Shown here: in pieces, positions 8,616 to 16,601 of the stretch
Numbering within the stretch: position 1 is the first letter of the stretch
Layout of the letters: each line of letters begins with the position of its first letter
NCBI RefSeq assembly: GCF_011058315.1
Contig: NZ_CP049298.1
Location: forward strand, 2,232,001-2,296,000
Length of the DNA stretch: 64,000 nt
Source of the DNA: Chryseobacterium sp. POL2
GTDB taxonomy: Bacteria; Bacteroidota; Bacteroidia; Flavobacteriales; Weeksellaceae
Direction of reading: 5' to 3'
The notes under the pieces: generated by a model
The model's database searches: none
What the model was told of the DNA's origin: nothing
What the model saw: the letters and a program-made list of their open reading frames with translations, nothing else
Made by a program: the position numbers and the translations under genes

Positions 8616-9842
8616 TTATTTTTCTGGCAAAACTTGGATTTCAAAATCGCCACGCAAAAGGGATAATTGTAACTCGTTTTTAAGATAAGGCGAAACAGAA
8701 GAAACGGGAATCATCAGTTTTTTGATTTTGTCCAATGTTTTAATCTGATGATAGAGTTCATAAAAACCGAAACCTTTTAGTTTTCCCTTTTCAAAAACAA
8801 TGAAAACCTTTTCGCCCAATTGTCTGCCGCTGGAAGTCCAGATTTCGTTGCGCGTTTTAAGATTAATTTTCTGTGTTAAATTAACTAAATCCTGAAGATC
8901 TTCCTGATGTTTAAGAAAACTTAATGCCTTAAGGCCTTGTGTATAGCTTTTGAATTTTAAAATAGGTTGAGGTTCAGATTCTTTGGTGAATTTCTCAACA
9001 TTATATTTTCCATTTTGATAAAATAAACCAAAACCTAATTTCTGAACTTTGCTTAAGTTCTTGGTTTTCATGATAAGCTGTGCAATAACTTCGTTACCAG
9101 TTAGTTCGTAATTAATTTGCTCAACGTTTTGCTGTATGGCTTTGTATTTTTTTGCATTGGAATTAAAGACTTTTTTGGCAACTTTGTAAATATTATCTAC
9201 CAAATCATGGAAAATGATTTTGCCGTCTTTATTTTGGAAATAAATAATGCCTTTGTCAGCTGGAAGATCTTCGGTTAACTCCTTGATTTTGTTGGTATAA
9301 TTGATGGCTTTGCTTTCTTCGAATTGCGACTGGATTATTTCGTGGTCTTTGTCTTTGGTAATCAGTAATTTAAGTAGGTCCAAAGTCGCTCTCGCATCAC
9401 CACTTGCACGATGGGCTTCCGAAAGAGGAATGCCAATCGACTTGCAAAGTTTACTTAATGAGTAGCTTTTTTCTTCAGGAATTAGTTTTTTGGCTAAAGG
9501 AATTGTGTCTAAAGTATTGATTTTGAAATCGTATCCAAGTCTTTTAAAAGATTGGCGCAACATCCGATAATCGAACTCTATATTATGTCCCACCAAAGTT
9601 GAATTTTGGGTAATTTCGATGATTCGTTTAGCGATTTCATGAAATTTAGGAGCTGTTTTCACCATATTTGGAGAAATGCCAGTCAGTTTTTGTACAAAAG
9701 AGGTGATGTCAGATTCTGGATTTACCAACGAGATGAACTGGTCAACAACTTCGTGGCCATCGTAACGGTATATTGCGATTTCTATTATATTTTCTTTGCG
9801 GTACGGTCCGCCATTGCTTTCTATGTCTACTATGGAATACAT
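8616..9842 (-). CDS. DnaQ-type 3'-5' exonuclease with degenerate GIY-YIG-like segment
   Basis: The 408-residue protein starts with an exonuclease domain (about 1-165) carrying all DEDDh residues: Asp6 and Glu8 (VDIESN), Asp91 (HNIEFDYRML), His144 and Asp149 (HRASGD). It probably degrades single-stranded DNA or proofreads. At residues 193-230 there is LPADKGIIYFQNKDGKII followed by FHDLVDNI, which has the spacing of a UvrC-like GIY-YIG nuclease start but has lost the YVGKAKNL-type motif, so that domain is probably inactive. DnaQ-GIY-YIG fusions are known in Bacteroidetes and Actinobacteria. The gene is 45 bases downstream of the HerA-like gene on the same strand. Confidence 0.82.
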   Translation of the reverse strand: MYSIVDIESNGGPYRKENIIEIAIYRYDGHEVVDQFISLVNPESDITSFVQKLTGISPNMVKTAPKFHEIAKRIIEITQNSTLVGHNIEFDYRMLRQSFKRLGYDFKINTLDTIPLAKKLIPEEKSYSLSKLCKSIGIPLSEAHRASGDARATLDLLKLLITKDKDHEIIQSQFEESKAINYTNKIKELTEDLPADKGIIYFQNKDGKIIFHDLVDNIYKVAKKVFNSNAKKYKAIQQNVEQINYELTGNEVIAQLIMKTKNLSKVQKLGFGLFYQNGKYNVEKFTKESEPQPILKFKSYTQGLKALSFLKHQEDLQDLVNLTQKINLKTRNEIWTSSGRQLGEKVFIVFEKGKLKGFGFYELYHQIKTLDKIKKLMIPVSSVSPYLKNELQLSLLRGDFEIQVLPEK

Positions 9843-9887
9843 CTACATTATTAATGTTCTTCGCTTTTTCAAACGGATCAAATTTTA

Positions 9888-11414
9888 TTATCTTCTACGT
9901 CCACCAAGTCCCAACATTCCCAGAATAGCTCTGGCACCTTCGCGCATGATGGTGTTGGTAAAAGTACGGCCAGCACTGGATTTCATAACAGTTTCGAACA
10001 TGCCTGGTTCTTCTTTGACGGGTTTGTTTTTTTGAGCTTGTGGCGCGGCTTCTACAGCTTGATTCATCCTTTGATTTAAAATTTCAAAAGCTGATTCTTT
10101 ATTAATGCTTTGCTCATATTTTGAAACCAGGGCAGATTTGCTTGTCAGTTCTGAAACTTCGGCATCATTAAGAACATCCATTCTCGATTCAGGCGAAATT
10201 AGATAAGTCTGCACCAATGGCGTCGGAATACCTTTTTCGTCCAAAGCTGTTATAAAAGCTTCCCCAATTCCTAGATTCTGAATAAGATTCGCGGCATTAT
10301 AATATTCAGTTGTAGGATAATTTTCTACGGCTTTAGAAATTTCTTTTTTGTCTTTAGCGGTGAAACCACGCAATGCGTGTTGGATTTTTAAACCCAATTG
10401 TGACAATACATTTTCCGGAACATCTCCTGGAATTTGAGTAATGAAATAAATTCCGACACCTTTTGATCGAATTAATTTCACCATGGTTTCAATTTGTGAT
10501 AAAAGCGTTTTGGAGGCTTCACTGAAAATCAAATGCGCTTCGTCGATGAACAAGACTAATTTTGGTTTTCCACTATCGCCTTCTTCTGGTAAAGTCATGT
10601 AGATTTCAGCAAATAAAGACAGCATAAATGTTGAAAATAATTGCGGTTGATTCTGGATGTTTGCAACGCGCAAAATATTAACAACGCCTTTTCCGTCGCG
10701 CGTATGTAACAAGTCCTGAACGTCAAAACTCGGTTCTCCAAAAAAAGCCGTTGCGCCTTGTTGTTCTAATGCAACAATTGATCGCAAAATGGCCCCTAAA
10801 GAAGCGGATGCAATAGAACCGTAATTGGAAGCAAGTTCTGCTTTTCCTTGTTTGTTATCGGTCACATATTGGAGAACTTTTTTAAGATCGTCAAGGTCGA
10901 TCAATGGCAAACCTTTATCATCACAATATTTAAAAACGATAGACATAATGCTCGTCTGTGTGTCGTTTAATCCAAGAATTTTACTTAATAATAGCGGCCC
11001 AAATTCTGTAACGGTTGCGCGAAGCTTCACACCTTTTTCTCCAGAGATGCTCATCAATTCTACCGGAAAAGCCTGAGGCTCGTAAGGTAATTGCGTTTTG
11101 TTGTAACGTTCATCAATAATAACATTGCGCATTCCTGGTTCTGCAATTCCAGAAAAATCTCCTTTGATATCCAATACCAAAGACGGAACGCCCGCGTGCG
11201 AAAGTTGTTCAGCAAAAACTTGAAGGGTTTTGGTTTTTCCTGTTCCTGTTGCACCAGCTATTAGACCATGTCTATTGATGGTTTTCAGTGGGATAGTGAC
11301 ATTCACCTCAGGGATTACTTCACCATCTAACATCGCTTTTCCGAGAATAATATGTTCGCCTTTTGGGCTGTATCTGGAATTTAGTTCTTCAATAAATTTT
11401 GCTTTCTCCACCAT
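9888..11414 (-). CDS. HerA-like DUF853 ATPase
   Basis: This 508-residue protein is a FtsK/HerA-superfamily ATPase of the DUF853 type. It shows Walker A GATGTGKT (residues 54-61), Walker B LVLFIDEAHLIF (about 292-303), a Gln/Arg-rich segment FITQIPGDVPENVLSQLG, and a C-terminal basic GLGGRRR tail. HerA proteins pump or translocate DNA and often pair with nucleases; the adjacent DnaQ-type exonuclease on the same strand makes such a pairing plausible but not shown. It is not annotated as a defence system because no partner such as a SIR2 or NurA protein is present. Confidence 0.85.
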   Translation of the reverse strand: MVEKAKFIEELNSRYSPKGEHIILGKAMLDGEVIPEVNVTIPLKTINRHGLIAGATGTGKTKTLQVFAEQLSHAGVPSLVLDIKGDFSGIAEPGMRNVIIDERYNKTQLPYEPQAFPVELMSISGEKGVKLRATVTEFGPLLLSKILGLNDTQTSIMSIVFKYCDDKGLPLIDLDDLKKVLQYVTDNKQGKAELASNYGSIASASLGAILRSIVALEQQGATAFFGEPSFDVQDLLHTRDGKGVVNILRVANIQNQPQLFSTFMLSLFAEIYMTLPEEGDSGKPKLVLFIDEAHLIFSEASKTLLSQIETMVKLIRSKGVGIYFITQIPGDVPENVLSQLGLKIQHALRGFTAKDKKEISKAVENYPTTEYYNAANLIQNLGIGEAFITALDEKGIPTPLVQTYLISPESRMDVLNDAEVSELTSKSALVSKYEQSINKESAFEILNQRMNQAVEAAPQAQKNKPVKEEPGMFETVMKSSAGRTFTNTIMREGARAILGMLGLGGRRR

Positions 11415-11523
11415 TTTTTAAATTTAAATAAAAGGATAAAGGTAAATAATTTCTTAGTAAAAATGCAAGATATCTTAAAATGCTTAGTTGATATAAATCT
11501 AATCGAATCTTACTTAATTTTAG

Positions 11524-11531
11524 TAAATTTG
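11524..11531 (+). promoter_or_regulatory. -7 box of the GreA-like gene
   Basis: TAAATTTG matches TAnnTTTG and ends 23 bases before the ATG at 11555. No TTG was found at 17-23 bases upstream. Confidence 0.45.
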
Positions 11532-11554
11532 TTATTGTACAAAATCGCAGCAAT

Positions 11555-11998
11555 ATGGACAGAACCAAAATAATGGATGCTATTATCAAAGAACAACAAA
11601 AAGTGATTGATAATTTAAAAGAATCTGTGGATAGATATGTCCTAGCTTCAGATATAGAAGAGGATAGTACGATTGATCCGGACGATTTGTCACAACAAGT
11701 ACAAGCCAAAGATATGCAACTTCGCTTCGAGCAGCTTTTGAAGAAAGCCCAAGACGAAATGAGTTTTTTGGTTATAGAACGTGATTTGAAACATGAAATA
11801 ATTGAAAAAGGAAGTCTTGTGAATCTCGACGATGCCCTATTGTTTATTGGACTTTCTCTGCCAAAATTTGACTATTCTGGAAAAACGCTTATGAGTTTTT
11901 CTATCGATGCGCCAGCTTTTAAAAATGTTGAAGATAAAAAAGTGGGCGATCAAATTAGTCTTGGAAACCAGATGTATAATATCCTATCGATTTTATAA
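11555..11998 (+). CDS. GreA/GreB-like coiled-coil protein
   Basis: This 147-residue protein has a coiled-coil N-terminal half (about residues 5-75, with IIKEQQKVIDNLKESVDRY and a second helix LRFEQLLKKAQDEM) and a globular C-terminal half with GSLVNLDDALLFIGLSLPK. The layout resembles transcription cleavage factors GreA/GreB, and related flavobacterial proteins are sometimes mislabelled 3-oxoacyl-ACP synthase. It lacks clear acidic tip residues like those of GreA, so the function is uncertain. A TAAATTTG -7 box lies 23 bases before the ATG. It is a single gene between divergent herA-like and the MBL operon. Confidence 0.65.
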   Translation: MDRTKIMDAIIKEQQKVIDNLKESVDRYVLASDIEEDSTIDPDDLSQQVQAKDMQLRFEQLLKKAQDEMSFLVIERDLKHEIIEKGSLVNLDDALLFIGLSLPKFDYSGKTLMSFSIDAPAFKNVEDKKVGDQISLGNQMYNILSIL

Positions 11999-12131
11999 AA
12001 AATGAATATTAAAACAAATATTAAAACAAATAGATAAACCCAATCCAGCAATTCCTGATTTTTAACATTTTTGAAATGAAAAGAATGATTTTTGCTGATA
12101 TAGAAAACAAAAAAATTTAGATTTAAAAAAT

Positions 12132-13541
12132 ATGAAAGTAGAACAAATATACACAGGATGTTTAGCACAGGGCGCTTATTATATCGTCTCTGAAAATGAA
12201 GCCGCAATTATTGATCCTCTGCGTGAGATTTTGCCTTATTTATCAAGATTGGAAAAAGATGGTGTTAAGCTTAAATATATTTTTGAAACTCATTTTCATG
12301 CAGATTTTGTTTCTGGACATTTAGATTTAAGTAAAAAAACAAAGGCGCCGATTGTCTATGGACCAACAGCCAATCCCGAGTTTGAAGCTATTATTGCTGA
12401 AGACGAACAGGTTTTTGAAATTGGAAAAATTAAGATTAAAGCCTTACATACGCCAGGACACACCTTGGAAAGTACAACCTATCTTTTGATTGACGAAGAT
12501 GGAAAAGAAACCGCAATTTTCTCTGGCGACACTTTATTTTTAGGTGATGTCGGCCGACCAGATTTAGCACAAAAAGCCGCAAATATGACGCAAGAGGAGT
12601 TAGCGGGTATGCTGTATGACAGTTTGCAGACTAAGATCGTTCCTTTGTCAGACGATATTACAGTTTATCCTGCGCATGGTGCAGGTTCGGCTTGTGGAAA
12701 AAATATGCAGAAAGAAACTGTCGATACTTTAGGTAATCAAAAGAAAACAAATTATGCGCTTAACCAGCCCAATAAAGAGAGTTTTGTAAAAGAAGTTCTG
12801 GATGGACTTTCGGCACCGCCAAAATATTTTGGAATGAATGTCGCGATGAATAAAGCTGGCTACGATTCTTTTGATGACGTTATGAAAAAAGGAAATAATC
12901 CGCTTTCTGTTGAAGATTTCGAAAGCATTGCAGAAAATACGGATGCTTTAATTTTAGACACACGTGGTGCGGCAGACTTTCATAAAGGCTTTATTCCTAA
13001 TTCTATTAACATCGGTTTGAAAGGTGATTTTGCGCCTTGGGTTGGTGCTATGATTGTGGATGTTAAACAACCAATTTTGTTGGTGAGTGACGCTGGCACA
13101 GAAGAAGAAGTCATTACCAGACTAAGCCGCGTAGGATTCGATAATGTATTAGGTTTTATCAATGGCGGTTTCGAGGCTTGGAAAAATGCAGGAAAAGAAA
13201 TTGACGTGGTTAAAAGAATTAGCCCGCAAGAATTTGCTGAAGTTTATAAAACGGATGACAAAGTTATTGATGTTAGAAAAGATGGAGAATATGCGGCAGA
13301 ACATATCAATGAAGCCTATCATAGACCTTTATCGGAAATCAGCGAATGGGTAAACAATGTCGATGATAAAGAACATTTCTTCTTACATTGTGCAGGCGGT
13401 TACAGAAGTATGATTGCTGCAAGTATTCTTAATGCTAGAGGAATTCGGAATTTTACCGAAATTGATGGCGGTTTTAATGGGATTAAAAAAACAGAAAAAG
13501 TGCCAACTTCGGATTTTGTATGTCAAAGTAAAACATTATAA
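12132..13541 (+). CDS. MBL-fold hydrolase fused to two rhodanese domains (persulfide dioxygenase-like)
   Basis: The 469-residue fusion has a metallo-beta-lactamase domain (about 1-235) and two rhodanese domains (about 255-355 and 365-460). The metal motif ETHFHADFVSGH has His54, His56 and Asp58, and FSGDTLFLGDVGRPDL is typical of the persulfide dioxygenase/ETHE1 group. The first rhodanese lacks the catalytic Cys (its loop reads VSDAGTEEE), while the second keeps it in LHCAGGYRS. The family oxidises or transfers sulfane sulfur such as glutathione persulfide; glutathione use in this organism is uncertain. The next gene starts directly after its stop, and the operon continues with a lipoprotein rhodanese and thioredoxin. 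Confidence 0.88.
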   Translation: MKVEQIYTGCLAQGAYYIVSENEAAIIDPLREILPYLSRLEKDGVKLKYIFETHFHADFVSGHLDLSKKTKAPIVYGPTANPEFEAIIAEDEQVFEIGKIKIKALHTPGHTLESTTYLLIDEDGKETAIFSGDTLFLGDVGRPDLAQKAANMTQEELAGMLYDSLQTKIVPLSDDITVYPAHGAGSACGKNMQKETVDTLGNQKKTNYALNQPNKESFVKEVLDGLSAPPKYFGMNVAMNKAGYDSFDDVMKKGNNPLSVEDFESIAENTDALILDTRGAADFHKGFIPNSINIGLKGDFAPWVGAMIVDVKQPILLVSDAGTEEEVITRLSRVGFDNVLGFINGGFEAWKNAGKEIDVVKRISPQEFAEVYKTDDKVIDVRKDGEYAAEHINEAYHRPLSEISEWVNNVDDKEHFFLHCAGGYRSMIAASILNARGIRNFTEIDGGFNGIKKTEKVPTSDFVCQSKTL

Positions 13542-13910
13542 ATGAATAAATTAATTACGGTTGTAATTCTAATGTTTTTGGCGTCATGCCAAACACAACA
13601 GCCACAAAATGTTAATGCACGTCCAGATATGAAAGAGTTGATTAACGATTCTGAAACCGTATTGGTAGATGTTCGCGTTCCAGAGCAGTTTGAAAAAAAC
13701 ACAGCGAAAGGTGCTATTAATATTCCTTTAGCCGAAATAGAAGAACATGCCACTGAGTTGAAGGGCAAAAAAGTCGTTTTGTTTTGTAATACAGGAAGAC
13801 AAGCTGGACAAGCTTTGGACATTTTGAAAAAAGTAGGACACGACAATGTCTATTCTGGTGTAAGCGTTTTTAATATTCAAGCTTTACAGAAAGAAAGTAA
13901 TGATAAGTAA
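13542..13910 (+). CDS. Rhodanese-domain lipoprotein
   Basis: The 122-residue protein carries a lipoprotein signal with lipobox LASC (Cys16) and a single rhodanese domain (about 30-115). The active-site loop is FCNTGRQAG with the sulfur-carrying Cys intact. Its role is probably sulfur transfer at the periplasmic face of a membrane. The ATG follows the stop of the MBL-rhodanese gene with no gap, and thioredoxin follows 17 bases later, so the three products likely cooperate in sulfane-sulfur handling and reduction. The partner acceptor is unknown. Confidence 0.88.
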   Translation: MNKLITVVILMFLASCQTQQPQNVNARPDMKELINDSETVLVDVRVPEQFEKNTAKGAINIPLAEIEEHATELKGKKVVLFCNTGRQAGQALDILKKVGHDNVYSGVSVFNIQALQKESNDK

Positions 13911-13927
13911 CTGAAAATTAATAAATA

Positions 13928-14227
13928 ATGTCACAAGCATTTCAAGAAATTATAAATTCTGAACGTCCTGTTCTTATCGATTTTTTTGCAACGTGGTGTC
14001 AACCCTGCAAAGTACAATCGTCCGTACTAACAACGGTGAAAGAAAATATTGGAGAAGGTGCAAGAATCATCAAAGTTGATGTCGATCAATATCCCGCAAT
14101 AGCTGGTCAATATGGTGTGCGAGGCGTACCAACTTTAGCCATCTTCAAAAATGGAGAAATGCTATGGAAAGAAAGTGGTGTCCATGATGTCAACACACTG
14201 ACAGAACTTTTAAAAAGATTTCAATAA
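13928..14227 (+). CDS. Thioredoxin-family protein
   Basis: The 99-residue protein is a short thioredoxin with active site WCQPC (Cys24 and Cys27) in place of the classical WCGPC, and the cis-Pro segment GVRGVPTLAIF. It has no signal peptide, so it is cytoplasmic. In this operon it could reduce persulfides or the disulfides formed by the neighbouring rhodaneses; this is inferred from position. It ends at a strong bidirectional terminator. It may not be the main cellular thioredoxin. Confidence 0.9.
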   Translation: MSQAFQEIINSERPVLIDFFATWCQPCKVQSSVLTTVKENIGEGARIIKVDVDQYPAIAGQYGVRGVPTLAIFKNGEMLWKESGVHDVNTLTELLKRFQ

Positions 14228-14230
14228 TAA

Positions 14231-14265
14231 AAACAGCCAGAAAATATTTTCTGGCTGTTTTTATT
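14231..14265. terminator. Bidirectional terminator between thioredoxin and omega-amidase genes
   Basis: The arms AAACAGCCAGAAAA and TTTTCTGGCTGTTT form a long perfect stem, followed by T-rich sequence on both strands. Confidence 0.9.
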
Positions 14266-15019
14266 TTAATTCAAATTCATCAGCATCTTTCAAAAACGGA
14301 AAACGCGCTCGGAATTTCTTTAAATCTTCCAAATCCAATTCGGCTGTAACAATATTATTTTGTCTAGCCGAAATTTCGGTTCCATCTGCGAAAAGTATCA
14401 AAGAGCTTTCCTCGTAGTTCAGTTGATTGCCATCTGTCCCGATGCGGTTAAGTCCAAATACGAAAGACTGGTTTTCTACGGCGCGCGCTTTCAGTAATGT
14501 ACGCCAAGCCTCAACGCGAGTTTCTGGCCAATTGGCAACATTGATTACCAAATCATAATCGCCTAAGTTTCTTTGAAAAACTGGAAATCTCAAATCATAA
14601 CAAACTTGTAATAATATTCTAAATCCTTTATAATCAATTATTTTCCTGACGTTACCTGCCGTATAGATTTTGTCCTCGCCAGAATAAGAAAACAAGTGTT
14701 TTTTATCATAATAATCAAAATTTCCATCGGGTTTTACAAAATAAAATCGGTTGTAAAATTTCTCATTTTCACAAATAGAAACACTTCCAGCAATTGCAGT
14801 CTTTTTTTGTTGCGCAAAATTCTGCATCCAGATTAATGTCTCGTTGTTGCGATCAGCAATATCTTCGGCATCCATGCAAAATCCTGTTGAAAACATCTCG
14901 GGAAGCAAAAAGACATCAGCTTCTATATTTTTGAAACTATCGGCGATAACGTCGTAATTTCTGACTTTGTTTTTCCAGAAAATGTCTAGATTGAGTCCAG
15001 CAATTTTTAGTTTTGACAT
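14261..15019 (-). CDS. Nitrilase-family omega-amidase (YafV-like)
   Basis: This 252-residue carbon-nitrogen hydrolase has the Glu-Lys-Cys triad: Glu in LLPEMFSTGF, Lys in YYDKKHLFSY and Cys in LQVCYDLRFPVF. The FSTGF and CYDLRFP forms are those of the omega-amidase/YafV group, which hydrolyse alpha-ketoglutaramate or alpha-ketosuccinamate after transamination of Gln or Asn, and act as metabolite repair enzymes. It is cytoplasmic. It lies just downstream of the radical SAM gene on the same strand, with about 35 bases between them. Confidence 0.88.
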   Translation of the reverse strand: MSKLKIAGLNLDIFWKNKVRNYDVIADSFKNIEADVFLLPEMFSTGFCMDAEDIADRNNETLIWMQNFAQQKKTAIAGSVSICENEKFYNRFYFVKPDGNFDYYDKKHLFSYSGEDKIYTAGNVRKIIDYKGFRILLQVCYDLRFPVFQRNLGDYDLVINVANWPETRVEAWRTLLKARAVENQSFVFGLNRIGTDGNQLNYEESSLILFADGTEISARQNNIVTAELDLEDLKKFRARFPFLKDADEFELK

Positions 15020-15054
15020 AATGAAGTTTCTTGCTTAAAGTTAAGGATTAAATC

Positions 15055-16094
15055 TTAAAACAAACGAAGTTGCTGCGCTCGCGATCCTGAGAAATTTTCT
15101 ACGGAAAGCTCTCGTTTTTCGTTGTTATGAAAATATTTTTTTCTCCCAACTTCAAAGGTTTTATGAATCATTTCTGCAATGTTTCCTTCGCCTTTATAAC
15201 GTTCGAAATAACGTTTTTCGCCCAATTTTCCGCCACGCATATTTCGGATGAGGTTAAGAACTTTATCTTTCCTCTCCGGGAAATGAGCCGATAGCCATTC
15301 TATAAATATAGGCTCTACACTATCGTTGAGTCTTACCAAAGTGTAGCCAAAATTACGAGCTTCCGCATCAGAAACGGATTTTAATATCGATAGACTTTCA
15401 TCACTCGTCAAGCCTGGGATAACGGGCGCTAGCATTACATTCACAGGAATGTCGTTCTGAGAAAGGATTTCTATGGCTTTTAATTTATTTTGAGAAGATG
15501 AAGTTCTGGGCTCCATCACACGGCGCAATTTTTCATTAAGCGTTGGAATGCTCATAGAAACCGAAACCAAATTCTGACTAGCCATGTCTTTCAAGATATC
15601 TATATCCCGAAGAATCAACGCGTTTTTAGTTATGATACCTACGGGATGTCTATAATCCCGGCAAACTTCGAGAAGTTTTCGGGTGATTTCGAATTCGCGT
15701 TCTATAGGTTGGTAACAATCGGTGTTTCCGGAAAGCATGATAGGTCTTGGAATGTAGCCTTTCTTTTGGAAGTTTTTTCCAAAAGTTCTGGCGCATTTTT
15801 TTTAACCATAATTTTTCTTTCAAAATCGATGCCTGCGCTGTAACCCCAATATTCATGCGTTGGTCTGGCAAAGCAATACGCACAACCGTGCTCACAACCT
15901 TGATAAGGATTCATGGAATAATCCATCCTCAGGTCGGGGCTTTTCACTTTGTTAAGGATTGTTTTTGGAAAAACTTCAATGACTTGGGTTTTGATTATTG
16001 CTATGTCTTCTTCGTCCGGTTCGTAAGTATAACGATCGAACCGATTAACAATATTGTGCTGCGCACCTTGACCTTTTGGAATATTAACTGTCAT
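15055..16094 (-). pseudogene. PA0069-family radical SAM protein, frameshifted
   Basis: Two overlapping reading frames add up to one 346-residue protein of the PA0069 radical SAM family. The upstream frame (16094 down to about 15772) has the cluster motif YQGCEHGCAYCFARPTHEYWG with the three Cys of CxxxCxxC. The downstream frame continues from KKGYIPRPIMLSGNTDCYQP, the normal continuation. A single base is missing near 15770-15772, where the plus strand reads GGAAG and one more A would restore the frame as EKTFQKKGYI. The gene is either recently broken or carries a sequence error. Function of the family is not established; some members sit near DNA-repair genes. Confidence 0.85.
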
Positions 16095-16171
16095 TTTCTA
16101 AGCCAAAATTTTTATAAATCTAATTGAGTTTTTTTGAAAAAAATGACATTTAACTTAAAGTTTTCCACAAA

Positions 16172-16202
16172 AAAACCAATCCCGAAAAGAGATTGGTTTT
16201 AA
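16172..16202. terminator. Hairpin terminator between radical SAM gene and small membrane gene
   Basis: The arms AAAACCAATC and GATTGGTTTT flank a nine-base loop. It lies downstream of the small membrane-protein gene (16223-16420, minus) and upstream of the radical SAM gene, so it ends the former. Confidence 0.8.
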
Positions 16203-16222
16203 TATATGTTTATTGACAAAAA

Positions 16223-16420
16223 TTATATAAATGCGTTAATTTCTATTCCATCTCCATGTTCGACAAGTTGGTTTTCTGATTTTTTACTAAAAAGACGATG
16301 AGAATCTGTATAGTCTTTTGCGTATGTTTTGTCTTTAAAAACCTTTCTTATAGCTAATGCGCCTACAACCGCGAATAAGCCAATAGCGCTTGCCAATATT
16401 ACTTCTACATTTTTATTCAT
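16223..16420 (-). CDS. Small single-pass membrane protein, unknown function
   Basis: This 65-residue protein has one hydrophobic helix near the N-terminus (VILASAIGLFAVVGALAI) followed by a basic patch RKVFKDK and a short polar tail. I do not recognise a family. It is bounded by a terminator downstream and lies between the radical SAM gene (same strand) and the divergent kinase operon. It looks real because it has a clean ATG, a membrane helix and its own terminator, but conservation cannot be judged here. Confidence 0.6.
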   Translation of the reverse strand: MNKNVEVILASAIGLFAVVGALAIRKVFKDKTYAKDYTDSHRLFSKKSENQLVEHGDGIEINAFI

Positions 16421-16511
16421 AAGAATTAATTTTGAAGTTAAGATACAAAATGTGTTCCTTTTCTACAAAGCTAGTCGGATGATAAGTGTTAATTTTAATT
16501 AAAGTTTAAAA

Positions 16512-16542
16512 ACCATTCGGTTGCTAAATTTGACCATTCGGT
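16512..16542 (+). promoter_or_regulatory. Direct repeat with 21-bp period, candidate LytTR operator
   Basis: ACCATTCGGT occurs exactly twice, at 16512-16521 and 16533-16542, so the copies start 21 bases apart, which places them on the same face of DNA. LytTR-domain regulators bind paired direct repeats with about this period. The pair lies upstream of the -7 box of the kinase/LytTR operon, so autoregulation is likely by inference. Confidence 0.6.
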
Positions 16543-16575
16543 AATATTTTTTTAATAAAAAATAAAAGCTAAGTA

Positions 16576-16583
16576 TAAATTTG
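16576..16583 (+). promoter_or_regulatory. -7 box of the kinase/2TM/LytTR operon
   Basis: TAAATTTG matches TAnnTTTG, 18 bases before the ATG at 16602. There is no TTG at 17-23 bases upstream, which fits an activator-dependent promoter using the direct repeat at 16512-16542. Confidence 0.55.
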
Positions 16584-16601
16584 CATTATAATAATTAGAA
16601 A

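Noticed and set aside
9888-11414. HerA-like gene as part of an antiphage defence system
   Set aside because: The DUF853 type is a widespread core-genome ATPase, and no SIR2, DUF4297, NurA or other known partner is adjacent.
12001-12131. Two tandem copies of a 12-base AT-rich unit (ATTAAAACAAAT) before the MBL gene
   Set aside because: The unit is so AT-rich that two copies are not striking in this background, and no promoter box or stem is associated.
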